Shown piece after piece: positions 1-9,136 of a stretch of 64,000 nt of DNA (position 1 is its first letter; each line of letters starts with the position of its first letter). Both the position numbers and the translations under genes were made by a program. The notes beneath the pieces are model-generated. The model was not told the origin of the DNA, did no database searches, and saw nothing but the letters and a program-made list of their open reading frames with translations. Source of the stretch: Streptomyces luteogriseus (GTDB taxonomy: Bacteria; Actinomycetota; Actinomycetes; Streptomycetales; Streptomycetaceae); contig NZ_JACHMS010000001.1 of the NCBI RefSeq assembly GCF_014205055.1, positions 1,860,001-1,924,000 on the forward strand, read 5' to 3'.

Positions 1-29
1 GCAGATCCTGACCCTGGAGGAGAGCCATC

Positions 30-1247
30 GTGCCTCGTACCGTCAGGGACGTCGTCTTCGTCGACGGCGTCCGCACCCCGTTCGGCAAGGCGGGCCCGAA
101 GGGCATCTACCACGAGACCCGTGCCGACGACCTCGTCGTGAAGGCGATCCGGGAGCTGCTGCGCCGCAACCCCGGACTCGACCCGAAGAAGATCGACGAG
201 GTCGCCATCGCCGCGACCACGCAGATCGGTGACCAGGGCCTGACCATCGGCCGCACCGCCGGGATCCTCGCGGGTCTCCCGCAGTCCGTGCCGGGCTACT
301 CCATCGACCGCATGTGCGCCGGCGCCCTGACGGCCGTGACCTCGGTCGCCGGCTCCGTCGCCTTCGGCGCCTACGACATCGCCATCGCGGGCGGTGTCGA
401 GCACATGGGCCGCCACCCCATGGGCGAGGGCGTGGACCCGAACCCGCGGTTCGTCTCCGAGAAGCTGGTCGACGAGTCGGCCCTGTTCATGGGCATGACC
501 GCGGAGAACCTGCACGACCGCTACCCGCAGATCACCAAGCAGCGCGCCGACGAATACGCCGTGCGCTCCCAGGAGAAGGCCGCCAAGGCGTACGCCAACG
601 GCAAGATCCAGGCCGACCTGGTGCCGGTCTCGGTGCGCCGCACCTCCCCCGAGGCCGGTGAGACGGGCTGGGGCCTGGTCACCGCCGACGAGCCGATGCG
701 CCCGGGCACGACCCTGGAGAACCTCTCCGGCCTGAAGACCCCGTTCCGTGTGCACGGCCGGGTCACCGCCGGTAACGCGGCCGGTCTGAACGACGGCGCC
801 ACCGCCTCGCTCATCGCCTCCGAGGACTTCGCGCGGGAGCACGACCTCCCCGTGAAGATGCGCCTGGTCTCCTACTCCTTCGCGGGTGTCGAGCCGGAGG
901 TCATGGGCTACGGCCCGATCCCGGCGACGGAGAAGGCGCTGGCCCAGGCGGGCCTGTCGATCTCCGACATCGGCCTGTTCGAGATCAACGAGGCCTTCGC
1001 CGTCCAGGTCCTGGCCTTCCTGGACCACTACGGCATCGCCGACGACGACGAGCGCGTCAACCAGTACGGCGGCGCCATCGCGTTCGGCCACCCGCTGGCC
1101 TCCTCCGGCGTCCGCCTGATGACGCAACTGGCCCGCCAGTTCGAGGAGCAGCCGCACGTCCGCTACGGCCTGACCACCATGTGCGTCGGCTTCGGCATGG
1201 GCGCGACGGTCATCTGGGAGAACCCGCACTTCGAGGGGGACAAGTGA
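30..1247 (+). CDS. fadA: Acetyl-CoA acyltransferase (thiolase), beta-oxidation
   Basis: A 405-residue type II thiolase that cleaves 3-ketoacyl-CoA to acetyl-CoA and a shortened acyl-CoA in the cytoplasm. The acylated cysteine is C96 in RMCAGAL. The NEAF motif (about residue 317), GHP (about 354) and the C-terminal CVGFGMG loop carrying the second catalytic cysteine are all present, and the length is normal for the family. The start is a GTG preceded by GGAGGAG at bases 17-23. Its stop overlaps the GTG start of fadB by four bases, so the two subunits of the trifunctional-type complex should be translationally coupled. The upstream promoter lies outside the window. Confidence 0.95.
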   Translation: MPRTVRDVVFVDGVRTPFGKAGPKGIYHETRADDLVVKAIRELLRRNPGLDPKKIDEVAIAATTQIGDQGLTIGRTAGILAGLPQSVPGYSIDRMCAGALTAVTSVAGSVAFGAYDIAIAGGVEHMGRHPMGEGVDPNPRFVSEKLVDESALFMGMTAENLHDRYPQITKQRADEYAVRSQEKAAKAYANGKIQADLVPVSVRRTSPEAGETGWGLVTADEPMRPGTTLENLSGLKTPFRVHGRVTAGNAAGLNDGATASLIASEDFAREHDLPVKMRLVSYSFAGVEPEVMGYGPIPATEKALAQAGLSISDIGLFEINEAFAVQVLAFLDHYGIADDDERVNQYGGAIAFGHPLASSGVRLMTQLARQFEEQPHVRYGLTTMCVGFGMGATVIWENPHFEGDK

Positions 1248-3373
1248 GCACCACCGCCGAGCTTCTCAAGCAGGCTTCCGAGCTGTTCCCGGACGAGGTC
1301 GTCACGAGTGCGCACGTACGCCACTTCGACCTCCCCCTGGGTGCCGGGCGCTTCGCCCTGATCACCCTGGACAACGGCCACGACCACACCAAGCCGACCA
1401 CCTTCGGCCCGGCCTCGCTGGCGAACCTGAACGCCGCGATCGACCAGGTCGAGAAGGAGGCGGCGGACGGCGAGATCGTCGGCGTCGGCCTCACCGGCAA
1501 GCCGTTCATCTTCGCGGTCGGCGCCGACCTCAAGGGCGTGGAGATCCTCAAGGAGTACGAGCACGCCCTCGCCATCGGCAAGGGCGGCCACGAGGTCTTC
1601 AAGCGGCTGTCCAAGCTGGCCGTGCCGACCTTCGCGTACTACAACGGCGCCGCGATGGGCGGCGGTGTCGAGGTCGGTCTGCACTGCACCTACCGGACCG
1701 TCTCCGCGGCCCTCCCGGCGTTCTCGCTGCCCGAGGTCTTCCTCGGTCTGGTCCCGGGCTGGGGCGGCTGCGCCCTGCTGCCGAACCTGATCGGCCCCGA
1801 GAAGGCCGTCTCGGTGATCATCGAGAACAGCCTCAACCAGAACAAGCAGCTCAAGGGCAAGCAGGTCTACGAGCTCGGGATCGCCGACGCGATCTTCGAG
1901 GGCGCGGACTTCCTGGAGCAGTCGCTGATCTGGACCGCGGCCGTCCTCAAGGGCGAGCTGGAGATCGAGCGCCCGGTCATCGACCGCGGCGAGGCCTGGG
2001 ACCAGGCCGTCGCCAAGGGCCGCTTCATCGCGGACTCCAAGGTGCACGGCGCGGCCCCGGCCGCCTACCGCGCCCTGGACATCATCGCCGCCGCCAAGAA
2101 CGGCGACCTCCAGCAGGGTTACGACGCCGAGGACAAGGCCCTCGCCGACCTCATCATGGGCGGCGAACTGCGCTCCGGCATCTACGCCTTCAACCTGGTG
2201 CAGAAGCGCGGCAAGCGCCCGGCCGGCGCCCCGGACAAGAACCTGGCCCGCCCGGTCACCAAGGTCGGCGTCGTCGGCGCCGGTCTGATGGCCAGCCAGC
2301 TCGCGCTGCTGTTCCTGCGCCGCCTGGAGGTGCCGGTCGTGCTGACCGACATCGACCAGGAGCGCGTCGACAAGGGTGTGGGCTACGTCCACGCCGAGAT
2401 CGACAAGCTGCTCGGCAAGGGCCGCATCAACCAGGACAAGGCCAACCGCCTCAAGGCGCTGGTGTCCGGTGTGCTGGACAAGGCCGAGGGCTTCTCGGAC
2501 GCCGACTTCGTCATCGAGGCGGTCTTCGAGGAGATCGGCGTCAAGCAGCAGGTGTTCGCGGAGGTCGAGGCGGTCGCCCCGGCGCACGCCATCTTCGCGA
2601 CGAACACCTCCTCGCTGTCGGTCTCCGAGATGGCGTCGAAGCTCAAGAACCCCGAGCGGGTCGTGGGCTTCCACTTCTTCAACCCGGTGGCGGTACTCCC
2701 GCTCCTGGAGATCGTCCGCGGCGAGAAGACCGACGACGCCTCCCTGGCCACGGCCTTCGCCGTCGCCAAGAAGCTGAAGAAGACCGCGGTCCTCACCAAG
2801 GACGCCCCGGCGTTCGTCGTGAACCGCATCCTGACCCGCTTCATGGGCGAGATCCAGAACATCATCGACGAGGGCACCCCCGTCGAGGTCGCCGAGAAGG
2901 GCGTCGAGCCGCTCGGTCTGCCGATGTCGCCGCTGGTCCTGCTGGAGCTGGTCGGCCCCGCGATCGGTCTGCACGTCTCGGAGACGCTCAACCGGGCCTT
3001 CCCGGACCGCTTCACGGTCTCCCCGAACCTCGCCGCCGTCGTCAAGGCGGGCAAGCGCGGTTTCTACGTCTACGACTCCGGCAAGCCGGAGCTGGACCCC
3101 GAGGTCGCCGCGCTGCTGAAGCAGGGCGACAAGGTCCTGACGGAGGAGCAGGTCCGCGACCGCGTGCTCGACGCGGTGGCGCAGGAGATCGGCATCATGC
3201 TCGACGAGGGCGTCGTCGCCGAGGCGCAGGACATCGACCTGTGCCTCATCACGGGCGCCGGCTGGCCCTTCCACCTGGGCGGCATCACGCCGTACCTGGA
3301 CCGCGAGGGTGTCTCCGAGCGCGTGAACGGCAAGAGGTTCCTGGCGCAGGGCGTCGCGAGCGTCCCGGCGTAA
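1244..3373 (+). CDS. fadB: Fatty acid oxidation complex alpha subunit (enoyl-CoA hydratase / 3-hydroxyacyl-CoA dehydrogenase)
   Basis: A bifunctional 709-residue enzyme performing the hydration and NAD-dependent dehydrogenation steps of beta-oxidation. The N-terminal third is a crotonase fold (oxyanion-type segments AVGADLKGVE and NGAAMGGGVEVG). It is followed by a Rossmann dehydrogenase starting near residue 341 with the VGAGLMASQ dinucleotide loop and the FHFFNPV catalytic motif, then C-terminal 3HCDH domains. The start was set at GTG 1244 because it overlaps the fadA stop (GTGA). A longer frame reaches 1181 but lies inside fadA. It works with the thiolase immediately upstream. Confidence 0.95.
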   Translation: MSTTAELLKQASELFPDEVVTSAHVRHFDLPLGAGRFALITLDNGHDHTKPTTFGPASLANLNAAIDQVEKEAADGEIVGVGLTGKPFIFAVGADLKGVEILKEYEHALAIGKGGHEVFKRLSKLAVPTFAYYNGAAMGGGVEVGLHCTYRTVSAALPAFSLPEVFLGLVPGWGGCALLPNLIGPEKAVSVIIENSLNQNKQLKGKQVYELGIADAIFEGADFLEQSLIWTAAVLKGELEIERPVIDRGEAWDQAVAKGRFIADSKVHGAAPAAYRALDIIAAAKNGDLQQGYDAEDKALADLIMGGELRSGIYAFNLVQKRGKRPAGAPDKNLARPVTKVGVVGAGLMASQLALLFLRRLEVPVVLTDIDQERVDKGVGYVHAEIDKLLGKGRINQDKANRLKALVSGVLDKAEGFSDADFVIEAVFEEIGVKQQVFAEVEAVAPAHAIFATNTSSLSVSEMASKLKNPERVVGFHFFNPVAVLPLLEIVRGEKTDDASLATAFAVAKKLKKTAVLTKDAPAFVVNRILTRFMGEIQNIIDEGTPVEVAEKGVEPLGLPMSPLVLLELVGPAIGLHVSETLNRAFPDRFTVSPNLAAVVKAGKRGFYVYDSGKPELDPEVAALLKQGDKVLTEEQVRDRVLDAVAQEIGIMLDEGVVAEAQDIDLCLITGAGWPFHLGGITPYLDREGVSERVNGKRFLAQGVASVPA

Positions 3374-3488
3374 CGCGTTACCCCTGAGGGGGGTGGGGCG
3401 TACGGTAACAATCCGTGCACCCGCCCCCCTTTCTGTATGCCGCCACAGACTGGTTCCTCACACAAAAGGTTCCGCTTCGTGAAGGGGC

Positions 3489-4508
3489 TCAGATCTCCCG
3501 CCAGGCCTCCAACGCGAGCCCCGGCTCGTCCTTGCGGCGGGTGAGCAGCACGGTCCCGGCCGACGGCGAGAGAGAGGCGGCGACGACCTCGTCGTGCTCG
3601 TCGAGCGCCACCGACACCATCGCGTCGGCGGGCAGCGGGGGCCCGGACTCGGTCCACCAGGCACCGGCCGACTCCTGCTCGGTCGGATACGCGGCGAAGG
3701 CGACCCGGCCGCTCGCCGACCGCTGCGCGAGCACGGTGCAGTCGTGCCCCTCGATGACACACCGCACGGCGGAGACCGGCCCCGGGCCGGCGGACGCCAG
3801 CAGGGTCACCGGCTTCTCACCGGGACGCCAGGCGCACAGGTCTCCGGACAGGTCCGTGAAGAAGAGGGTGGTGTGCTCGACGGACGTGGCGAGCGCGCGC
3901 AGGGTCCCCGGACGGACCGGGGCGTCGACGCCTTCGGCCCGCACCGGCTTCTTCCCGTCCCCCTCCTGCCGCCAGCGCAGGATCCCGCCGGGCACGCAGG
4001 CGTACAGCTCCACGAACCCGGACTCCCCCGTCACGGCCGCCAACTCCCCCTCGACCTCAGGCCCTCCGAGGTCCAGCCAGCCGCCCCAGCCGCCCTTGAC
4101 CTTCTGGTTGCGCAGGCTCACCCCGCCGCCCTTGTTCCGGACGAAGACGTAGCCGCGCCCCGCGCCGTCGACGGCGACCGCCGGTGGGCCCGTCCGGTCG
4201 CCCTTCTGGTCCGGGTGGCCGATGGGCACCCAGTCCAGGGGCGCGAGCCCGGGGCGGAAGTGCGTGGAGTGCACGAGGCCCGACTCCCCCGGCACGGTGG
4301 GGCGCCAGGCGGCCAGGTGCGCGTACCCGTCGGCGCCCTGGCCGACCGCCGCGCCCGGGTGCACCTTCTGGCTGCCGCCGACGGTGCGCGGAGTGTCCTC
4401 CCAGGAGCCGGTGGGGCCGCGTTCCGCGCGGCACAGGACGGCGTCGCCGGAGGGCAGATAGACAGTGAGGCGGCCGTCGCGGCCGCGGAGGAGCCAGTCG
4501 CCGTTCAC
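3489..4508 (-). CDS. Conserved hypothetical protein, probable beta-propeller-like repeats
   Basis: A 339-residue protein that I cannot assign to a function. It lacks a signal peptide and membrane segments. Tryptophan/glycine-rich stretches recur at 30-60 residue spacing (GDWLLRG, GSWEDTP, GGWGGWLDLGG, GDLCAWRPG, GAWWTESG), which suggests a beta-propeller or similar all-beta repeat fold of the kind found in many Streptomyces hypothetical proteins. The start is GTG 4508, with only a weak AAGTG-like ribosome site. It converges on fadB, and a short GTTACC...GGTAAC inverted repeat at 3376-3404 may terminate one or both. It diverges from the NYN-domain gene. Confidence 0.6.
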   Translation of the reverse strand: MNGDWLLRGRDGRLTVYLPSGDAVLCRAERGPTGSWEDTPRTVGGSQKVHPGAAVGQGADGYAHLAAWRPTVPGESGLVHSTHFRPGLAPLDWVPIGHPDQKGDRTGPPAVAVDGAGRGYVFVRNKGGGVSLRNQKVKGGWGGWLDLGGPEVEGELAAVTGESGFVELYACVPGGILRWRQEGDGKKPVRAEGVDAPVRPGTLRALATSVEHTTLFFTDLSGDLCAWRPGEKPVTLLASAGPGPVSAVRCVIEGHDCTVLAQRSASGRVAFAAYPTEQESAGAWWTESGPPLPADAMVSVALDEHDEVVAASLSPSAGTVLLTRRKDEPGLALEAWREI

Positions 4509-4590
4509 GTGTTCACTTTATGCGGCCGACCGGGCCCGGTGCTCCCGCCCACCCCTGCCTCGCGCCCATCTCCCGTGCGACCCTGGCCAC

Positions 4591-4962
4591 ATGAACGCCA
4601 CCGTGCCCGTCCTCGTCGTCGTCGACGCCGCGAACGTCGTCGGATCCGTGCCGGACGGGTGGTGGCGGGACCGTCGCGGCGCGGCGGAGCGGCTGCGGGA
4701 CCGGTTGGCGTCGGAGGGGGTTCCGGCCGTCTCCGGCCCGGTGGAGATCCTCCTGGTCGTGGAGGGGGCGGCCCGCGGGGTGGAGTCCGTGCCCGGGGTA
4801 CGGGTGTCGTCCGCCCCGGGCAGCGGCGACGACCACATCGTCGAGGTCGTGGCCTCGGCCGGTGACCGTTCCGTCCTGGTGATCACGGCGGACCGGGAGC
4901 TGAGGAGACGGGTCGGGGAGCTGGGGGCGGACGTGGCGGGACCGCGGTCTGTTCGTCCGTAG
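4591..4962 (+). CDS. Small NYN (PIN-like) domain protein
   Basis: A 123-residue protein consisting of a single NYN/PIN-like nuclease fold. The first strand carries VVVDAANVVGS, a conserved Asp-Asn pair. DDHIVEVV and VITADRELRRRV supply the other acidic residues expected for metal-dependent RNA cleavage in the family, which includes YacP and LabA. I chose ATG 4591 because sequence 5' of it in the same frame has no coding character and overlaps the divergent gene's promoter. Activity is inferred from the family only. It could be an RNA-processing nuclease or a catalytically weak relative. Confidence 0.7.
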   Translation: MNATVPVLVVVDAANVVGSVPDGWWRDRRGAAERLRDRLASEGVPAVSGPVEILLVVEGAARGVESVPGVRVSSAPGSGDDHIVEVVASAGDRSVLVITADRELRRRVGELGADVAGPRSVRP

Positions 4963-5373
4963 GGTGCCCGGGGTTGTAGCTGGGGCCGGGTGGGTGCGCA
5001 GCGGGCGTTGTGGCGTACTCGGCGGCGGGGCTGAGGCCGGGTGGGTCCGCAGCCCGGCGTAACGGGGTGCCGCTGCGCCCACCCGTGCCGCCCCCAGCGG
5101 CACGTATGCCCGCAGCGGGGGCGGCGCGCGGCCAGGCCGAGCGGGCGCCCGCGGCTGAGGCAGCCACCGCGCGCACGCAGGACGGCCCGCACCCGCGCGC
5201 ATGCGCCGCAAACCACGACGCGCTCCCGCACCCGCGTACGGCGAGAACGGGCCGTTTCGGGAGGTGTCCGCCCGCAGCGGTTGGCGCGTCGACGGGGAGT
5301 CAGTCGGTATCTGACCCCATCGCGCCCTTCCGAGGACGGACACCCCGGCGCGGCCCCGACCCACCACCGGCGC
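4963..5373. other. Intergenic region without a supported gene
   Basis: About 410 GC-rich bases between the NYN gene and the permease stop. Open frames run through it in several frames, but none has a family match or a ribosome site. Two 19-base imperfect direct repeats (4984-5002 and 5035-5053, one mismatch, 51 bases apart) are the only structure I see. Confidence 0.5.
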
Positions 5374-6873
5374 CTAGGCGCTCGGCTGTTCCTCACCCGC
5401 TTCGCGGCGTGCGAGACGGCTGTGAGTACGGCCGTACAGGAAGTAGACGAGGAAGCCGGCGGCCATCCAGATGCCGAAGCGGACCCACGTCTCGGCCGGC
5501 AGGTTGATCATCAGCCACAGGGAGGCGCACACCGACAGGATCGGAATGACCGGCACCCACGGCGTGCGGAAGGACCGGGGCAGGTCCGGGCGGCTCTTGC
5601 GCAGGATGATCACGCCGATGGCGACGACCACGAAGGCGAACAGCGTGCCGATGTTCACCAGCGCGGCGAGTTCCGTCAGCGGCGTGAACCCGGCGAGCAC
5701 CGCGATGATCACGCCGAGCAGGATGGTCGGCCGGTGCGGCGTCTTGAACCGCGGGTGGACGCGCGAGAAGAACCTCGGCAGCAGCCCGTCCCGGCTCATC
5801 GCGAAGAACACGCGGGTCTGCCCCAGCAGCAGGATCATGCACACCGTCGTCAGGCCGACCGCGGCGCCGAAGCTGATGAAGCCCGCGTACCACGGATGCC
5901 CGGTGGCCTTGAAGGCATCGGCGAGCGGGGCGTCGACGGACAGCTCGCTGTAGTGCTGCATGCCGGTGACGACGATCGACACGAGGACGTACAGCGTCGT
6001 GCAGATGACGAGGGAGCCGAGGATGCCGCGCGGCATGTCGCGCTGCGGGTTCTTGGTCTCCTCCGCGGCCGTGGCCACGACGTCGAAGCCGATGAAGGCG
6101 AAGAACACGACCGAGGCGGCGGTGAAGATGCCCATCACGCCGAAGTTGGAGGGCGCCCAGCCGAACATGAGCTGGATCAGGGGGGAGTCGAGACTCGCCC
6201 CGGCCTCCACCGGCTGCTCCTTGGGGATGAACGGGTCGTAGTTGTCGCCCTTGATGAGGAACGCGCCCGCGATGATCACGACGAGGACGACCGTCACCTT
6301 GATGGCGACGACGACCGACGTGATCCGCGCGGACAGCTTCATGCCGATCACGAGGATGCAGGTGAGGACGAGGACGAGCGCGGCGGCGAGGATGTCGAAG
6401 CCGAAGACGTCGGCGCCCTCGCGGCTGCCGAGAGCCGCCGGCATGCTCCAGCCCGCGTTGTCCATGAGCGACTGGATGTAGCCGGACCAGCCGACGGCCA
6501 CCACCGCCGTACCGAGTGCGAACTCCAGAACCAGGTCCCAGCCGATGATCCAGGCGGGCAGTTCACCGAGGGAGGCGTACGAGAACGTGTAGGCGGACCC
6601 GGCGACCGGGACCGTGGACGCGAACTCGGCGTAACAGAGGGCGGCCAGGGCGCAGGCGACGCCGGCCGCCACGAACGCCAGAGCCGTGGCCGGCCCCGCG
6701 TTGTTCTTGGCGACTGTTCCGGTGAGAACGAAGATGCCGGTACCGATGATCACACCGACGCCGAAGACGGTCAGATCCAACGCGGACAAGGACTTCTTGA
6801 GCGCGTGTTCTGGCTCCTCGGTGTCGAGGATGGACTGCTCGACCTTCTTCGTCCGGAAGAGGGTACTGCTCAC
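5374..6873 (-). CDS. APC-family amino-acid permease
   Basis: A 499-residue integral membrane transporter with about 12 predicted helices, belonging to the amino acid-polyamine-organocation superfamily. TM1 carries the broken-helix motif VIIGTGIFVLTG (about residues 41-52), and AFIGFDVVATAAEET is typical of YfnA/cationic amino-acid-type members. It probably moves an amino acid by proton symport; the substrate cannot be read from sequence. The start was set at GTG 6873 because GGGAGG sits about 8 bases upstream; longer in-frame starts lack a ribosome site. It is monocistronic, separated from dxs by a strong hairpin. Confidence 0.88.
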   Translation of the reverse strand: MSSTLFRTKKVEQSILDTEEPEHALKKSLSALDLTVFGVGVIIGTGIFVLTGTVAKNNAGPATALAFVAAGVACALAALCYAEFASTVPVAGSAYTFSYASLGELPAWIIGWDLVLEFALGTAVVAVGWSGYIQSLMDNAGWSMPAALGSREGADVFGFDILAAALVLVLTCILVIGMKLSARITSVVVAIKVTVVLVVIIAGAFLIKGDNYDPFIPKEQPVEAGASLDSPLIQLMFGWAPSNFGVMGIFTAASVVFFAFIGFDVVATAAEETKNPQRDMPRGILGSLVICTTLYVLVSIVVTGMQHYSELSVDAPLADAFKATGHPWYAGFISFGAAVGLTTVCMILLLGQTRVFFAMSRDGLLPRFFSRVHPRFKTPHRPTILLGVIIAVLAGFTPLTELAALVNIGTLFAFVVVAIGVIILRKSRPDLPRSFRTPWVPVIPILSVCASLWLMINLPAETWVRFGIWMAAGFLVYFLYGRTHSRLARREAGEEQPSA

Positions 6874-6957
6874 GGGGTTACCTCCCACGCTCGTCGTCCT
6901 CGACATGATCGAGAGGTGGCACCATCCGTATGCCCCGGCACGGGCGAATTCACGCCA

Positions 6958-7000
6958 ATGGGCCGGTTCCACCACCCTCATGGTGGGGAAACCGGCCCAT
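6958..7000 (-). terminator. Intrinsic terminator hairpin after dxs
   Basis: Inverted repeat with an 11-base outer stem ATGGGCCGGTT (6958-6968) pairing with AACCGGCCCAT (6990-7000), and an inner CCACCA/TGGTGG stem with a six-base loop. It lies 30 bases past the dxs stop on the minus strand. There is no long U tract, as is usual in Streptomyces. Confidence 0.75.
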
Positions 7001-7029
7001 CCCGTACCCGTTCGGCCCTGTCGGCCGTG

Positions 7030-8955
7030 TCAGTCGCGCGCGCTCTCCACCGCGTCCCTGGCGCCGCGGTCGGTGGGGAGGCCGTCCAGCTTGGCGACCA
7101 GCCCGGTCACCTGCCGGGCGATGTCCGGCGCCGTGAGACCGATCTCGGCCAGCACCTCGGCACGCGAGGCGTGGTCGAGGAAGCGCGGCGGGATGCCGAA
7201 GTCCCGCAGCGGCACGTCGACACCGGCGTCGCGCAGCGCCTGGGCGATCGCCGAGCCGACGCCACCGACGCGGCTGTTGTCCTCGACGGTGACGACCACG
7301 CGGTGCTGCTCGGCGAGCGGGGCCATGGCCTCGTCGACGGGCTTGACCCAGCGCGGGTCGACGACGGTCGTGGAGATGCCCTGCCTGTCGAGCAGGCCGG
7401 CGATCTCCAGGCACATCGGCGCGAGGGCGCCGACGGAGACCAGCAGGACGTCCGGCCGGTCGGTGCCCGGCTCGCGCAGGACGTCCATGCCGCCGACGCG
7501 CCGCACGGCGGGCACGGCGGGGCCCACGGCGCCCTTGGAGAAGCGGACCACGGTCGGCGCGTCGTCGACGGCGACGGCCTCGCGCAGCTGGGCGCGGACC
7601 TGGTCGGCGTCACGCGGCGCGGCCAGCCGCAGCCCGGGCACGACCTGGAGGATCGACATGTCCCACATGCCGTTGTGGGAGGCGCCGTCCGTCCCGGTGA
7701 CCCCGGCCCGGTCGAGCACGAAGGTGACGCCGCACTTGTGCAGGGCCACGTCCATCAGCACCTGGTCGAAGGCGCGGTTGAGGAAGGTGGCGTAGACGGC
7801 GAACACCGGGTGCACCCCGCCCGTGGCCAGCCCGGCCGCGGAGACGGCGCCGTGCTGCTCGGCGATGCCGACGTCGTAGACGCGTTTGGGGAAGCGCTTG
7901 GCGAACTTGTCCAGGCCCACGGGCTGGAGCATCGCGGCCGTGATGGCGACGATGTCCTCGCGCTCCTCGCCGAGCTTGACCATCTCCTCGCCGAAGACGG
8001 ACGTCCAGTCGGCGCCGGAGCTGGCGATCGGCAGGCCCGTGTCGGGGTGGATCTTGCCGACGGCGTGGAAGCGGTCCGCCTCGTCCTGGAGAGCGGGCTG
8101 GTAGCCCCGGCCCTTCTCGGTGAGGCAGTGCACGATGACCGGCCCGCCGAACCGCTTGGCCTTGGCGAGCGCCGACTCCAGGGCCTCCAGGTCGTGTCCG
8201 TCGATCGGCCCGACGTACTTCAGGCCGAGGTCCTCGAACATGCCCTGCGGGGCGATGAAGTCCTTCAACCCCTTCTTGGCGCCGTGCAGGGTGTCGTAGA
8301 GCGGCCGTCCGACGACGGGGGTGCGCTCCAGGACCTCCTTGGTGCGGGCCAGGAAGCGCTCGTAGCCGTCGGTGGTGCGCAGGGTCGCCAGGTGGTTGGC
8401 GAGGCCGCCGATGGTCGGTGCGTAGGAGCGCTCGTTGTCGTTGACGACGATGACGAGCGGGCGGTCCTTGGCGTCGGCGATGTTGTTCAGCGCTTCCCAG
8501 GCCATGCCGCCGGTCAGCGCGCCGTCGCCGATCACGGCCACGACGTGGTCGTCGCGCTCCATGATCTGGTTGGCCTTGGCGATGCCGTCGGCCCAGCCGA
8601 GGACGGTCGAGGCGTGCGAGTTCTCGATGACGTCGTGCTCGGACTCGGCCTGCGAGGGGTAGCCGGACAGGCCGCCCTTCATCTTCAGCTTCGAGAAGTC
8701 CTGGCGGCCGGTGAGCAGCTTGTGGACGTAGGACTGGTGGCCGGTGTCCCAGAGCACCTTGTCCCGGGGTGAGTCGAAGACCCGGTGCAGGGCGATGGTG
8801 AGCTCCACCACGCCGAGGTTGGGGCCGAGGTGACCGCCGGTCTTGGAGACCGCTTCGACAAGGAAGGTCCGGATCTCCTCCGCCAGCTGGTTCAGCTCCT
8901 CCAGGTTGAGCCGGTCCAGATCGCGCGGTCCCCTGATACGGGTCAGCAGCGGCAC
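7030..8955 (-). CDS. dxs: 1-deoxy-D-xylulose-5-phosphate synthase
   Basis: A 641-residue thiamine-diphosphate enzyme that condenses pyruvate and glyceraldehyde 3-phosphate in the first step of the MEP isoprenoid pathway. It contains H42 in [20 protein letters not shown] (71-79), the ThDP/Mg motif GDGALTGG (143-150) with downstream N172, the transketolase central domain ([15 protein letters not shown]) and the C-terminal domain with VTVEDN. The start is GTG 8955 with GGAGG seven bases upstream. In S. coelicolor a dxs paralogue lies beside xylFGH, as here. Whether this strain has a second dxs cannot be seen from the window. Confidence 0.96.
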   Translation of the reverse strand: MPLLTRIRGPRDLDRLNLEELNQLAEEIRTFLVEAVSKTGGHLGPNLGVVELTIALHRVFDSPRDKVLWDTGHQSYVHKLLTGRQDFSKLKMKGGLSGYPSQAESEHDVIENSHASTVLGWADGIAKANQIMERDDHVVAVIGDGALTGGMAWEALNNIADAKDRPLVIVVNDNERSYAPTIGGLANHLATLRTTDGYERFLARTKEVLERTPVVGRPLYDTLHGAKKGLKDFIAPQGMFEDLGLKYVGPIDGHDLEALESALAKAKRFGGPVIVHCLTEKGRGYQPALQDEADRFHAVGKIHPDTGLPIASSGADWTSVFGEEMVKLGEEREDIVAITAAMLQPVGLDKFAKRFPKRVYDVGIAEQHGAVSAAGLATGGVHPVFAVYATFLNRAFDQVLMDVALHKCGVTFVLDRAGVTGTDGASHNGMWDMSILQVVPGLRLAAPRDADQVRAQLREAVAVDDAPTVVRFSKGAVGPAVPAVRRVGGMDVLREPGTDRPDVLLVSVGALAPMCLEIAGLLDRQGISTTVVDPRWVKPVDEAMAPLAEQHRVVVTVEDNSRVGGVGSAIAQALRDAGVDVPLRDFGIPPRFLDHASRAEVLAEIGLTAPDIARQVTGLVAKLDGLPTDRGARDAVESARD

Positions 8956-9089
8956 CCGTGCCTCCTTGCAGTAGAGCTGTTGCCGGGCTTGTCGAGTCTA
9001 ATGTTCCGCCTTCGCGGGCGGCGCCGTGGCCTTGCGTCGTACGTCACGCGTTCGGCTGTACCCATCTTGTGCCACACCTACGACACAGC

Positions 9090-9120
9090 TGTGCCCGGTA
9101 CCTGGGAGGTACCGGGCACA
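9090..9120 (-). terminator. Terminator hairpin of the xylFGH operon
   Basis: Perfect 13-base stem TGTGCCCGGTACC (9090-9102) with GGTACCGGGCACA (9108-9120) and a five-base loop, 17 bases beyond the permease stop on the minus strand. It separates xylH from dxs. Confidence 0.8.
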
Positions 9121-9136
9121 GGCGGGTTCTCGGGCG

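Noticed and set aside
1163..3274. 703-residue minus-strand open frame opposite fadB
   Set aside because: Antisense shadow of a GC-rich gene; low-complexity Leu/Asp/Val/Arg content, no family match, no ribosome site.
4984..5053. Two 19-base direct repeats as a possible attachment site
   Set aside because: Only 51 bases apart with no integrase or tRNA nearby; more likely drifted intergenic duplication.
5041..8772. 1243-residue plus-strand open frame across the permease and dxs
   Set aside because: Antisense to two well-supported genes; composition typical of a mirror frame.
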